In this document: positions 25,255 to 36,114 of the stretch, piece by piece
Layout of the letters: every line of letters begins with the position of its first letter
Numbering within the stretch: the stretch's first letter is position 1
Assembly: GCA_014338405.1 (NCBI GenBank)
Contig: JTDE01000038.1
Location: 302,375-366,374 of the forward strand
DNA from: Paragonimus skrjabini miyazakii
Taxonomy: Eukaryota > Platyhelminthes > Trematoda > Plagiorchiida > Troglotrematidae
DNA: 64,000 nucleotides
Direction: 5' to 3'
Program-made: the position numbers and the translations under genes
The notes under the pieces: generated by a model
The model's input: only the letters and a program-made list of their open reading frames with translations
What the model was told of the DNA's origin: nothing
The model's database searches: none

Positions 25255-26587
25255 CAGATTTACTGTCTTCTCATGGAGACTTCCGATTCGCGATAACATA
25301 ATGCCGGGAAAACCTTGCGTGTACGAACCTAGCAACTAGCGACACGATACATCCACGAGTTACCATAAGGGCCACCAGATAAAAGCTGACGAGTTCAAGC
25401 TACCAGTGTCCTCAGAACACAACAAGTTCAAAACTGCCACCGATATACACAAGTTTATCCTCCAATTGAAATGACGTGAAACGAGATTTAAGTGTAGGAC
25501 CAATGTGTGTTTGATTCCCAAGACCTATACTTCTGTAAACTGAGACTAAATAAATGAATCAATAAATCAATAGAAACAATAAACAAGATCAAAAAGAGAA
25601 CATTGATAGCAAATATAGGTGAAAAGTTGACTAACTTGGATCTATAAGTACTTGGGAAACTCACTTAAAGTAAACCCTCACGGCAGGTCCAGAAAGAACG
25701 ATGGCCAGCGCTCATGTAGCATGCAAGCCGGCCGTTTACCGCTGGTTGTTTGTAACACTTACGAGCCAACTCTAGGGCAATGTGGAGACATCGGGGGACA
25801 GCGTTCTTCCGGAATAAGGGGTTCCAGCACCAATCCTGTAAAAGAAAACAACAAGAACGAGCATGAGTCGAAGACCAAGTAGGACATCCACACGACTTAC
25901 ACAACCGACAACCAAAGCGGCACCGACAACACAGCAGCACGCTCCCTCACCAATTCAAATTCAACTAGTGCGCGCCTGCTGGTTTCGGTCGCACATTACA
26001 CTCATCTAGTGTAGTGGATCTAAACACTACACATAATCCAGGTGTGAATACGAGATCAAAAAAGATGATAAAAGTGAAAATTTGCCACAATAGACGGTTG
26101 ACTCCGCTAGTTTCTAACTCTCCAAAAATTCTGTGCACCAGCGACACCGAACGCAGACAGAACGCAAGCCTGGCGAACCGAGAAGAGAGTTGTATTAAGT
26201 GATTATCGATTAGTTCGATTAAGTTGGTTTAAAAGTTGGCTGTATACGTGAAGTTGAGGAAAGTGAAAAGTGTGCATAATAATCAGAATTGTGGAATAGA
26301 AAATAGTGTGCAAAACGTTACAGAACTCCCCCACCAGAGCGTTTGTGGGTCGAAAAACACGATGAAAAAAAGACAATGAAATGAAAACAAACCAAACGCT
26401 CGATAATTATATCATGTACTGTAATCTGTTAGATGTTTTGGCCAGTGTACAGTTCGCCCTCTACGTGTGGTGCGTTCTGCAAGGGAACAAGGGGGCTGAG
26501 TTGCAGGGGAGTGTAATACTGTTGGGGATGGAGAGAGGTTGCTCTCAGTCAGCGTCGGTTCAGGTGGGTCATCTTATATTAGTGCCA
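25255..26587. other. Unassigned interval before a gap
   Basis: A perfect 8-bp-stem hairpin lies at 26009-26032 (GTGTAGTG, 8-base loop, CACTACAC). ORFs are short or unrecognised. Confidence 0.3.
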
Positions 26588-26929
26588 NNNNNNNNNNNNN
26601 NNNNNNNNNNNNNNNNNNNNNNNNNNNNNNNNNNNNNNNNNNNNNNNNNNNNNNNNNNNNNNNNNNNNNNNNNNNNNNNNNNNNNNNNNNNNNNNNNNNN
26701 NNNNNNNNNNNNNNNNNNNNNNNNNNNNNNNNNNNNNNNNNNNNNNNNNNNNNNNNNNNNNNNNNNNNNNNNNNNNNNNNNNNNNNNNNNNNNNNNNNNN
26801 NNNNNNNNNNNNNNNNNNNNNNNNNNNNNNNNNNNNNNNNNNNNNNNNNNNNNNNNNNNNNNNNNNNNNNNNNNNNNNNNNNNNNNNNNNNNNNNNNNNN
26901 NNNNNNNNNNNNNNNNNNNNNNNNNNNNN
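26588..26929. other. Assembly gap (342 N)
   Basis: A run of N. Open frames across it are artefacts. Confidence 0.99.
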
Positions 26930-27183
26930 GAGGAGAATGAGTGGTAGACGTTCACTCCACTTCGTTGCGTCGAACTGAGCGGTTATCGAGGCTTTCACTA
27001 GCTTCTTTTGAATTCCGTCACACTACCAGAGGATACTACACCCTATGAAAGCATGTTCCAACAGTTGAGTACTCGACATAAAAAGAAGTTAGCCCTAACC
27101 GATGTAATAGTTCTATTCTTCTCCAACTTGAGACTGTGGCCTCGGAGGTGTTAGTTTGTACGCTGACTGAATAGAGGTTTCAC

Positions 27184-27640
27184 CTAAGCTCCGTTCACTC
27201 TTTTAAGAATCTTGGAGGCTTCTATGAACTCTCTCCTAACGCTCCTTTGAGTAAGAGAAAACAGATTAAGTTTTCTTAGTCTGTTTCCATACGAGTTACA
27301 TTGCGATTTCTCAAGCAACCTTATAAAACTCTTTTGGACTTTCTGAAGTAATTTCACGTCATTCATCATAAGCGGGCTCCAAGCCTGCACACAGTATTCC
27401 AGATGTGGCTTAACATAAGCTTTATTAAGCGGCAACAAAACCTCCGGTGTGTTTGACGCGAATGTTTTTCTCAACACACACTACGTTCTATTTCTTTTTC
27501 TCGCTGCCTCTACACACAAATTGGAAACTTTGAAGTTCACCTCTATTAACATTCCAAGGTGCTTTGTTGATTCTACCCTCGTTAGATCCCTCCCCTCATT
27601 CTCCTTGCTAAAATGCCTTATTGACCCTGGCCATTTCCCC
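27184..27640 (-). mobile_element. CR1-like LINE, RT C-terminal part
   Basis: The best-preserved CR1 piece here reads continuously for about 150 codons with one internal TAG: STKHLGMLIE, KAYVKPHLEYCVQAWSPLM, LLQKVQKSFIRLLE, then RLRKLNLFSLTQRSVRREF. KPHLEYCVQAWSP is a hallmark of CR1/jockey-type RTs. Between it and the next CR1 end upstream there are only about 75 bases. Confidence 0.85.
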
Positions 27641-27714
27641 CATGAAGTAGCTGGTTACACTTGCCAACACTGAAGGGTAGATGTCATTCAGTTGACCAGA
27701 CGGTCAAAACTAAA

Positions 27715-27925
27715 ATCCTACTTCACGGTGGTACAAAGTGGGAAAGCGGTTGTTCCAACACATGTCCAGTTCCCTCGTGAATACATTCGCGATTAAGGTC
27801 TGGACAATTTTTGCCCGAAGTTTGCCCCACGAGTTTACTGTCGGATGGTGAAAAAGGTGATGCCCATCTTCTATTTTTGTTTCCTCGAGCGAGAATCTGT
27901 GAACTCTCAAACATAGGTCTTGTCA
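27715..27925 (-). mobile_element. CR1-like LINE, C-terminal end
   Basis: One frame reads LRVHRFSLEETKIEDGHHLF, then HHPTVNSWGKL and FTRELDMCW. This aligns in order with the CR1 ending LRGHS-KL, FF..RVVN.WN.LP and FK..LD..W. It lies upstream of the RT piece at 27184-27640 although it represents a later part of the protein, so the two come from different copies. Confidence 0.65.
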
Positions 27926-27979
27926 CATCACTATCACATCCTGCCGGGGCAGTCGATCCCCTGAACCACTTGATGGATT

Positions 27980-28190
27980 CCAGATGGGACTGTGGAACGG
28001 GTGGGTGACCGAGTCCAAATGTGAAATTTCCCGGCTCCTGGCATGGCTTCGTAGCTCAGCTGGTAAAGCGCTTGCCGCGTTGAAGCATGATGTTTCTGTC
28101 ACTGGTTCGAATCCAGTCGAAGTTATGATTTTTCACATTTGGGTCTCATTTACAATCAGAGAGACCAGACGACCTGTGCCGGCGTGATGG
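27980..28190 (+). mobile_element. tRNA-derived SINE, copy 1
   Basis: A tRNA-like domain occupies 28045-28124. The 7-bp acceptor stem GGCTTCG/CGAAGTT closes with two G-T pairs. The TAGCTCAGCTGG A box is present, and a perfect T arm, ACTGG-TTCGAAT-CCAGT, carries the B box. The anticodon arm is degenerate, so it is not a functional tRNA gene. A 12-bp inverted repeat, CCAAATGTGAAA (28015-28026) and TTTCACATTTGG (28131-28142), brackets the domain. A second copy lies at 61880-62060 on the other strand, which establishes this as a dispersed SINE. Confidence 0.8.
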
Positions 28191-28529
28191 GTGGTTTTGG
28201 ACACTTCGATACAGCCCCCTGTCGTATGCGCGAGAATATGTCCGACCATCTCAGTCGGTTGTGGTAGCTTAAACTCATCACAACCCACAACATGCGTGTG
28301 GTGAGCTTTTGAACTTTTTCGAAGACGGCAGTATTTTTTTCAAGGTGTGGTGGCTCAATGTGAACAAAATATTCAAAACGGGGACGAACTATAGTCGATC
28401 ACAGCGGAACGAACACTGCTGAATATCAGCTGACGATAGCAGATTTCAGTTGATATAATTTTATGATTTTATCGCGGCCGCAGCAAGCTGCGAAGAGGGA
28501 GTAAACATAGTCGTGACTTGGGCACCCAG

Positions 28530-28820
28530 GTCTCCTGTCTGCTGATTCTTTGCTAGTTCGACTGTCTGTTCATGTGCATTCTTTAAATGCTTGGAGGTCG
28601 CTTGATGAGCATTGGAGAGGATATGACTTCTTCAGCGGTAATCAGCACTTCAATGTCTGTTTGCAGGTTGTTCGACGCACCTCCAACCAGCTGCGTGTCA
28701 TTTGCGTGTATGTAACATGGGCTGACTAACTTGTCGGTCAGGTCGTTTATTTATACAAGAAACAGCAAAGGGATCAGGTCTTCAACCTTGTGCTACGCCG
28801 CTTGAAGAAGAACCTTCGTC
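28530..28820 (-). mobile_element. LINE RT fragment (CR1/jockey type)
   Basis: The frame reads LLFLVYINDLTDKLVSPCYI, then HANDTQLVGGASNNLQTDIE, the catalytic-loop neighbourhood of a CR1/jockey RT (ADD position occupied by AND). It is short and loses the frame downstream. The 28190-28530 part between it and the SINE is unassigned. Confidence 0.6.
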
Positions 28821-28924
28821 CAACATTTGATTGATGGAGGAAGTAAGAGGCGGCAGCTTTCGAAAGTTACGCATCACAAAACAGCCAATCGTGATAACGC
28901 TGGAACGGAAAATAGATGCAGTAT

Positions 28925-29990
28925 GTGAACTAAGATACGAACTGGTGATCAAAGCGGGTTTTGAAACAGAAAACAGGATTGGCAGATGTTATTGCTGTGC
29001 AATAGTTCCGTGCCTTACATGCACACAGTGAGAAAAAGCTATGCTCACACTTCGACCGACTATACTGACTCTCAAGTTTAGTAGGCTGGCTCCTCGGACC
29101 GCTTGTTCCGGTTATGTTAATCACCGATTTGCGCAGATGGTTAGATGTTCGGTTAATCAAAAAGGTGAGGATCAGGAAACTTCTAATTCGACATAAATCT
29201 GGTAAAATATTTCATTTCCGTAATGGTCTTGATGGCAATTCTTTGAACATTTTCGAGGGACAGTTTGTTCCTTTGAAGAAGCGGGGGCTAAACTGCATAT
29301 CTGTGTTCGAGGTGTGACCTAAGGAAGCTATTATAAGGAAACCTCAGACATGAGGGAGCAAACTTCCCTAGAAGTCGCCTGGGTAACATTAAGAGATTAT
29401 TAGCCTTCCTGATGTTTGCATTCACATCGAGGGGGCTGGACAAAGAACGTGAAACGGCGTCCCCAAGTCCCTCTTTGCGAGAGCAGACTGAAGTGAAGCC
29501 ATTCATATGGTGATTAGTCTTCAACAAGTGCCGAGTGTGCATGAATTTGTACTCTTTGGCGATGAATACAAGCTTGTGTGCCTGCGATCGAGTGAACAAG
29601 ACATTCAGATCGTTTGATAGAATGGGACGGGCATTAGGCTTATCCGCTGACTGCCAAGTTTTGATACCATCCGCGAACAGTGCAGACGGAGGGGAGGTCG
29701 ATAGAAAAAGATAACTGATGAGGCAAAAGACATCAACGCCAATGCCGTGGTCACCTGATTTTGTCCACTTGTCAATGGCTGTCAGCCAATTTGTCGCTGC
29801 AACCGTGCTGCGCACCATCAGAGAGGTTGTGAAAAAAAGTACTCGTGATACCAGACATACCCAAACGCCTCCAATACTTTTGGCAGACAACGTAATGTAG
29901 TGATTAAGCGAAGACCAACAGGATGGTTATATTTGCCATCCTTGGAGACAGGAGTAATCTTAACAAGCTACAAACCGTCGAGTAACGAAC
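28925..29990 (-). mobile_element. CR1-like LINE A, 3' part (RT to C-terminus), after the insertion
   Basis: The RT resumes at about 29985 with LVKITPVSKDGKYNHPVGLR, then LPKVLEAFGY and DKWTKSGDHGIGVDVFCL. A deletion has joined that motif to SPPSALFADGIKTWQS, the altered catalytic loop. Reading goes on through KFMHTRHLLKTNHHM to NVQRIAIKTITEM and ends near 28925 with SSAN-type sequence VFCFKTRFDHQF. It continues LINE A from 32660. The element is dead: stops, frameshifts and the RT deletion. Confidence 0.78.
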
Positions 29991-30289
29991 CCGTTATGAT
30001 CCTGGTGGTCAACGATAATCATAAAATGTCTAGCGCACGATAATACAAATCACGGAACGTAGCACAGAGGTCAGCAATACCCGGTTACCTCAGAATAACC
30101 CAGAAGACCGTGACCTTTAGCTGAGGTTGTATTTGGCCTCAAACCAAAGGTAACATAGCAGACCAGCGTCTATGTACATACAGTTTTTGATGGCCTTGAA
30201 GAATCCCACTTCAGTTGATGCATCAGAAGTGGTATGGTCCAATCACAGACGCCGGGGAAACGTGCGCCCAAATTGAGTTTCGGCACGTT

Positions 30290-32610
30290 GTGGCGCGAAA
30301 AAGTAAAACTCAAAATCAAGTTTTTTTCGATATCACGAAAAATAAATCATTTTTGGGGAAAATAGACTTTCCCCAACAACTCCCGTTTGGGATGACAGTC
30401 ATCCGCAGCACCTGGCTCGAGGGTCCAGCTGCATAGGATGGTGTGGAGGTTTATTGAGGTCCGTCCAGCGTCTGGGAAGGAGGCTGGTGGCGATTTCGGT
30501 ATGAGACAACGGAACGGTGGAAGTGGCCGCATCCGGAATTGCAAACGTGTCCAACAAGACGTCCAGCAGAAGCAGCTGCTGCTCGTCTGTGGTTGTTGAA
30601 TTCGTGGGCCGAGAGCGCAACTGATTGCGGTGACGTTTCCATATGGTGCCACTGGCGGACACATCATATGGCACCGTTCTGGGACGAGCACTCACAGTTG
30701 CATCTGTCCAGTTGCTGTGAGCTGGTCGATAGTCACAAGCGTAAACGGTCTCTCAGATAGCGAAACCGCCGTTGAGGTTTGTGCCGGGCACCTTTGTTGG
30801 CTCATTTGTCGGAATGAGATTCTGATGGACTGTGCGAAGCTTGCGACCCACAAGAACTTCGGCTGGTGATCGGCCGTCGAAAGTTGCCGGATTGGGGGTT
30901 GTGCGGTAGACGAACAGGAAATTCTGTAACACCTCGTCTGCGGTCCCCTCCCCACGAGATTTGAGCAACGCCCGTTTGAAAGTGTCAAAGAAGCGTTCCG
31001 CTTGTCCGTTGGACTGTGGGTGATAAGGCGAAGAACGAGTGTGCTGGATGAGCGACCGGTGGCGGAAATCCCCGAAATGTGAAGACGTGAACAGCGGCCC
31101 GTTGTCCGACACGAAAATGTCGGGAAATCCATGCTGACTGGATATGCGACGCAGGGCAGCGATTGTATTGAGGGATGTCGCCGGGGGAAGTGCGATAATC
31201 TCAGGCCACTTGGAATACGCATCGACCAACACGAGGTAGGACACTCCGTCGATCGGACCAGCGAAGTTCAGGTGGAGACGTGACCATGGACCCTTTGGTG
31301 TCTTCCAAGGTATGGGATCCTGCCTGGTAGCCTGTTAACATTTTGAGCACTGTTTAACAAGATCCTCAATCTGTCCGTTCATGCCAGGCCAATAGGCGTA
31401 ACCGCGAGCGACTGCTTTCATCTTGCTGGTGCCGGGGTGGCCAGAATGGAACTTTCGCAGGAGCGGAAGGTGGAGGGCGGCTGGAATAACAACACGATCG
31501 GCAAACATAATGCAGGAGTCCACTACTGTCAACGAGGCACGTCGACGGCAAAATTGACTGATCTCACCGGGAGGGGGAACCTCGGGCCACGTGTACCGGA
31601 CGAACTGCATGACCTGGGTGAGTGCCGAATCCAATGTCGTGGCGAGCCGGAGGTCGACGGCAGTCACCGGGATCCCACGAATAGCGTCTGGAAGCTGGCG
31701 GCGAATATCTTCCTCCACTGTCAGGGTAGCAATGACGGTATCTTCCTCGGGCACGTGCTGATTGCTGATGGGGCGCGATAGACCGTCTGTTTGACCGAAC
31801 TCGTCAGTGCGGCGGTAATGGATGTCGAAATCATAGCCAAGCAAGATTGTGGCCCATCGCTGCAGTCGATTGGCGGAATAGACTGAAATGCCCTATTTCG
31901 AACCGAAAATGGACAGTAGCGGTTTGTGGTCGGTTAGCAAGGAAAAGTGCCGAACGTATAGAAGTTAGTGGAACTTCTGAACCGCAAAAATGATGGCGAG
32001 GCCCTCTTTTTCGATCTGATCGTGGTTCTTCTCCGCGGAGTTGAGCGTACGAGAGGCGTGAGCAATTGCCTTCTTAGAACCATCCGGGAAAATATGCAAG
32101 ACGATTGCTCCGACACCGTAGTTCGAGGCATCTGCTGCGACCACAACTGGCAGAGTTGGATCGTAATGTGTCAGCAGCAGGTCGGAGCTGAGCATGGTCT
32201 TCATTCGGGCAAAGGAACTCTCGCAATCGGGAGACCAGCATCAGGCGGTTCCCTTCTGTAGAAGATGATCGAGCGTGGCCCGGGCATCATGTAGTGTTGG
32301 CAGCAAGGCACTGTAGTAGCTGATGAGGCCAAGGAAGGAGCGAAGATTGTGGACATCTTTGGGCGCCGGCATCTGCTGGATTGCGCGAATGTTCTCAGGA
32401 TCTGGGTGGCGACCAGAGGCATCAAAAATTTAGCCCAGATATTTGATCGACCGCAAGAACATTCGGCATTTGTCTGTGCGTAATCGGAACCTGTACTCAT
32501 GAACGCGATGGAGAACCGCAGCGACTCGGTCCCGGAGTTCATCGGTTGTCCGCCCCATTATGATAATGTCAACGAGGTGGGCGGCAGTATACCAGACTTC
32601 CGATTGGTAT
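30290..32610 (-). mobile_element. Ty3/gypsy pol fragment: RT end, RNase H, integrase (decayed)
   Basis: In order on the minus strand: RT from about 32600, where the catalytic tetrad is HLVD rather than YxDD (LVDIIIMG); LRSFLGLISYYSA; RNase H with VVAADASNYGVGAIV, EKEGLAI and LLTDHKPLL (32135-31900); the zinc-binding H2C2 (FHSGHPG, then QCSKC, about 31425-31335); the integrase core with its three acidic residues in VLVDAYSKWPE, FVSDNGPLFTSS and QAERFFDTF (31240-30990); and a C-terminal tail with GTIWKRHRNQLRSR at about 30640. The integrase is the best preserved part. Stops interrupt at about 32240, 31975, 31897 and 31335. No gag, protease or LTR is seen. It lies inside LINE A. Confidence 0.88.
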
Positions 32611-32659
32611 CAAAACGGCGCCCGCCATTTTTTAACAAGTAATCGACGCCCTGATTACT

Positions 32660-34010
32660 GACCACTTAGGAAAGACGCCATAAATAACAGTCTGAGGGGC
32701 TTGGCGATCTGCTCAGTAGTTTCGCGCAATGCTTGGGTGAAATACAGTTCCGGTCAGGAGAGCTATCCTTTAGATGCAGAAGCTCGTCAGAATGACTGTA
32801 AGTTACGAATTCACGGTGCTAATGTGGTCTTTCAGGTCGGCTGTCCGACTACGAGAATGTTAAAAGGTCTAAGTAGAAAAGCTGCCGTAAAATTCCGCCA
32901 AAACATTCGCGGCTTCTGCGTCAGAGCTAGTAATTCCTGCAGTATCCTAGGGCTGTGGTGTTTCAGGTTTTGCATCCTGAGTTGAGGACGCATATTGGAA
33001 CAGGTTTTTTGGATCAGTCACGAAATGTGCGGATGTCACCGCTGATGATGCGGACGATCTCTTCAAATAGGTGAAGGGGAATCGGTTTTCGGTTTGCGCA
33101 AAGCTATTGCGACCACTCTCGAACTGGGAATTTGGCAGCTCGCCCACGCGTGCCTTTTTTGAGGAATAAGCTCGGGTGTTCGAGTGCGAAGTTGACCTCG
33201 TTGTTCGTTGTGCTTCTGAGCAGCCCGTAAGGTGGACGCCTCAACGACTGTGAAGAGAACATCTGTGGCCCGAATGGGAGAATTTTAATTCGTCCCAAAC
33301 CTGACCCGTCGAGTGGGGAATGCAATGCGTCTCCAGTCACATTGCGGTATTTCCTGAGGTTATTGGTGGCAGAACTGGCTGGGTTATTGCTGTTTATGGA
33401 ATCCAACGAGACCACTGCATGTTCACTAAGCCCGGGGTCAAGAACTTCGAGGTTATTGTCTCTTTGGTTATCACTGGTGAGAAGCTATTCAACGCACAAA
33501 AAATCTGATCGTTTCAACAACCTGCGAAAACTGAAACATTTTTAGTCACATCCAAAGATTCCATTGAGTGAAAGAAACCTGTTGCCATGGGGTCTTCCAA
33601 GCCCATGTGCAAGGACGCAGGGAAATTTATTCCTGGGAAGTTGAAATCAACCATCAAAAGGATGTCAGAAGCCTAGACAGATGATATTTCCTAAGCCTGC
33701 TAAGTGAGTTCATCTCCTGCATAATCAAAAGGTAGGGGTCTGCGCAGCGCTTCCGTTTCCACATAAAGGGCCCTCTCAACACCCTTACCTTCGGCTCTAT
33801 CGGTTAGCAACAGCGACGTGTCATGTATTTCAGGTCCTGGGTGCAGGGGAGAGGCGTTTGGCGGAGACTCAGTTACCGTAGCAATTCGTTGCTTTAAATT
33901 AGAGCATAGATCGCGAGGTTCAGCAAATTTATTGAACAGGCCAAGTGACTTGGTACAAATAAAATTTACGAAGCTGACGACCAGCGGTTGCGCAATGGGT
34001 CGGAATTGTG
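32660..34010 (-). mobile_element. CR1-like LINE A, 5' part (endonuclease to RT entry), before the insertion
   Basis: Endonuclease blocks appear in order: GLFNKFAEPRDLCSNLKQRI, ATVTES (33930-33860), LLLTDRAEGKG and ALYVET (33805-33760), LLMVDFNFPGINFP at about 33670 (GDFN changed to VDFN), then DNNLEVLDPGLSEHAVVSLD at about 33420. The linker follows with DPKNLFQYASSTQDAKP and EAANVLAEFYGSFST, and the RT entry reads TEQIAKPLRLLFMASFLSG, stopping at 32660. There the reading is interrupted by gypsy sequence; the next residues are found at 29985. A stretch between YVET and FDYAGDEL is deleted. Confidence 0.78.
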
Positions 34011-35829
34011 GCTGATGTAAAACATTTGCAATATGACTGACGGGACTATCGTCGAACCTTCTGGGGTTAGCTGCGATTCTTCGTCGTATTTCGCTGAATT
34101 CACTGACGGCAACTTGAGGTGACCAGTGTGAATACAACTATCAAGCTTCAGTTACTCTCGATCTTCCCTTGGACGATTGGGATGAAATGATACTCCATCA
34201 GGGACGAGACTGTCCCTTTGGCGTTGGCTTGTTAACATGTGCCGCCATGCCTCGGGGGGTAATGGTAATCTCAAAGAGTTGCGGGCGGCATTACTTGATT
34301 GCAGAGTTGTGTAGGAGATGTGCTGGCGGACTGAACTTGTTCATTCGGCAATTCAAGAGCAGAAGCTAGGACTTTTCATTGCTTTTTTAAACGCTCAGAT
34401 CCGTCAATAATGGAGTCAGGAATGTCTTTACCAGTGTGGTTTTGGGATCAGTCAAAATTCAAGTGTTCTTTTTGCAGCTTATTACGCCTGTCTTTCGGCC
34501 TACGGCATAGCTGGAGAGACCATGGCTTCGGAGACACTGTTTGGTTTGTAGGAGGCATAATGCATTTCCTTAGTGTTTTTGACTTACGTCACTACAACTC
34601 ATGCTAGTCGTGAGTTTGCCAAGTGCAGAGCCAGTGATTTTTTAACGTCATGTGGCGGAAGCTGGGGAGAACCGTTCGACTCAAACTTTTGCGCATAGGT
34701 CTCGCCACAGTTCGCAATCATGCATATTGCGGAGCTTTAGAAAACTCCTGGTGCACCTAGAAAAATTCTAAATGACCGCAGAGTCTTCCCATGCGACGGA
34801 CTTCCGCTTCTTTGACGCAATGGCACGAAAACATCCGGGGTTTCTAAACGCTTTGGCGCCAGTTGCATCGGCCGCATACGACTTCCTCTCGGGTTTATTT
34901 CTACCGCTGATATTGCTGGCCAGTTTGGGAGCCAAAGGTTGAGCGGAAGCAGTCTCGGAGACCAGGGATTATGCAATTGTGTTCTCCAGTGTGTTGATGG
35001 AAACTACTTTCATGGGTTCAGCCGAATCGACAACACGTGGTGATTTAAAACAGATGTCGCGGCATTTAGTGGAGCAGACCTACAAAAGTCACAAACTAAC
35101 CAAGTGCAATCCAAATGACAAGTAATCAAAAATTTGTACGTGCCTCCAGCCATATACTGACATGTATGGACTCACGCGTTGCTGCAGAAGCACTGCATAC
35201 CATTGTCTTTAATACAGGCGATTTGCAAGGGTAATCCGCGGTTCCGTTTATTCTTACCATGAACAAGAAAAGCATTGAGGAGGTTATATGTGACAAAGGA
35301 AATCAAAATTAAAAGTCGCAATGCTTATAGCGGCGGAATAGCTGAAATTCAGTTCTTGCTCGGAATCCAAATTTGAAATCAGGGAAAGCAATATTTTTTC
35401 ACTGATTTCTCCGGCGGGAGATGTTGCATTTTTGTGGTTGCCTTACCGCCGATGTTAGCTCCACGGTTTTATTCGGTCTTGGTCTTCAGTAGTGACGTTT
35501 TCAGGTATGTGTCGCGTTAGTTCTGATCGAACCCAAAAGTTTGGTGAGTTCGCGTGAGATTGGATGAGCCATGGTGACGCCCTGGATACAAAAATCGGTT
35601 CATTACAGGACATATAGAGAACTTAAGCTAAATACGGCTCAAATTAGAGATAATGACAAAGAGAGTGGTCAATTATGACAACGGACTTATAATAAACAGG
35701 AACCATTTCAATCCATTCCACTTCAGTTCTCCTCGTTCACCGTTCACCGATGGAAGGCCGGGGTAGCCGGAAATTTCAGCCTCTATACTGAGCATATTGA
35801 CATCCGTGTAAGCAGGGCATTGCATAACC
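34011..35829. other. Unassigned, possibly LINE A 5' region
   Basis: The minus-strand ORF 34737-34976, with an open continuation toward 34610, is Pro/Arg-rich and could be LINE ORF1, but no motif proves it. The rest shows nothing recognised. Confidence 0.3.
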
Positions 35830-36110
35830 TTCTTCTTTCAGCTCGCTGCCATTCGTACATTTAAGGAACATTTCCGTGGATTTACAGGCAGACTTAATTG
35901 AACTGCCTGGCAACGTGCCCAATTCCTGCTGAAGTATTTCGATCCCCGTCTAAACAGGTGGTCCCCCAAACCTTCACGTCATCAGCAAAGACGAAGGCGG
36001 GCGACTGCAGTTGGGGCAGTCGATCGTTGAGAAAAATAAAGACAACTGGGGCCCGAGCGGTGGTTTTGTAGAACACCGTTGGGGGAAGGTAGCCACAGCT
36101 GTTTCAAACT
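35830..36110 (-). mobile_element. CR1-like LINE, RT catalytic fragment
   Basis: It reads APVVFIFLNDRLPQLQSPAF, then VFADDVKVWG (intact FADD) and, after a stop, LPVNPRKCSLNV. This is the motif C to D region of a CR1-type RT. Flanks do not extend it. Confidence 0.72.
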
Positions 36111-36114
36111 ATTG

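Noticed and set aside
27184..27477. Host protein-coding gene
   Set aside because: The motifs are those of a CR1-type RT and there is an in-frame stop just upstream.
28045..28124. Functional tRNA gene
   Set aside because: The anticodon stem cannot be formed properly, and a second dispersed copy with shared flanks shows it is a SINE.
32201..32542. 113-codon minus-strand ORF as a gene
   Set aside because: It is a shadow frame of the gypsy RT, whose motifs are read in another frame.
33700..34137. Host exon (145-codon minus-strand ORF)
   Set aside because: It contains CR1 endonuclease blocks in order and joins the rest of LINE A.
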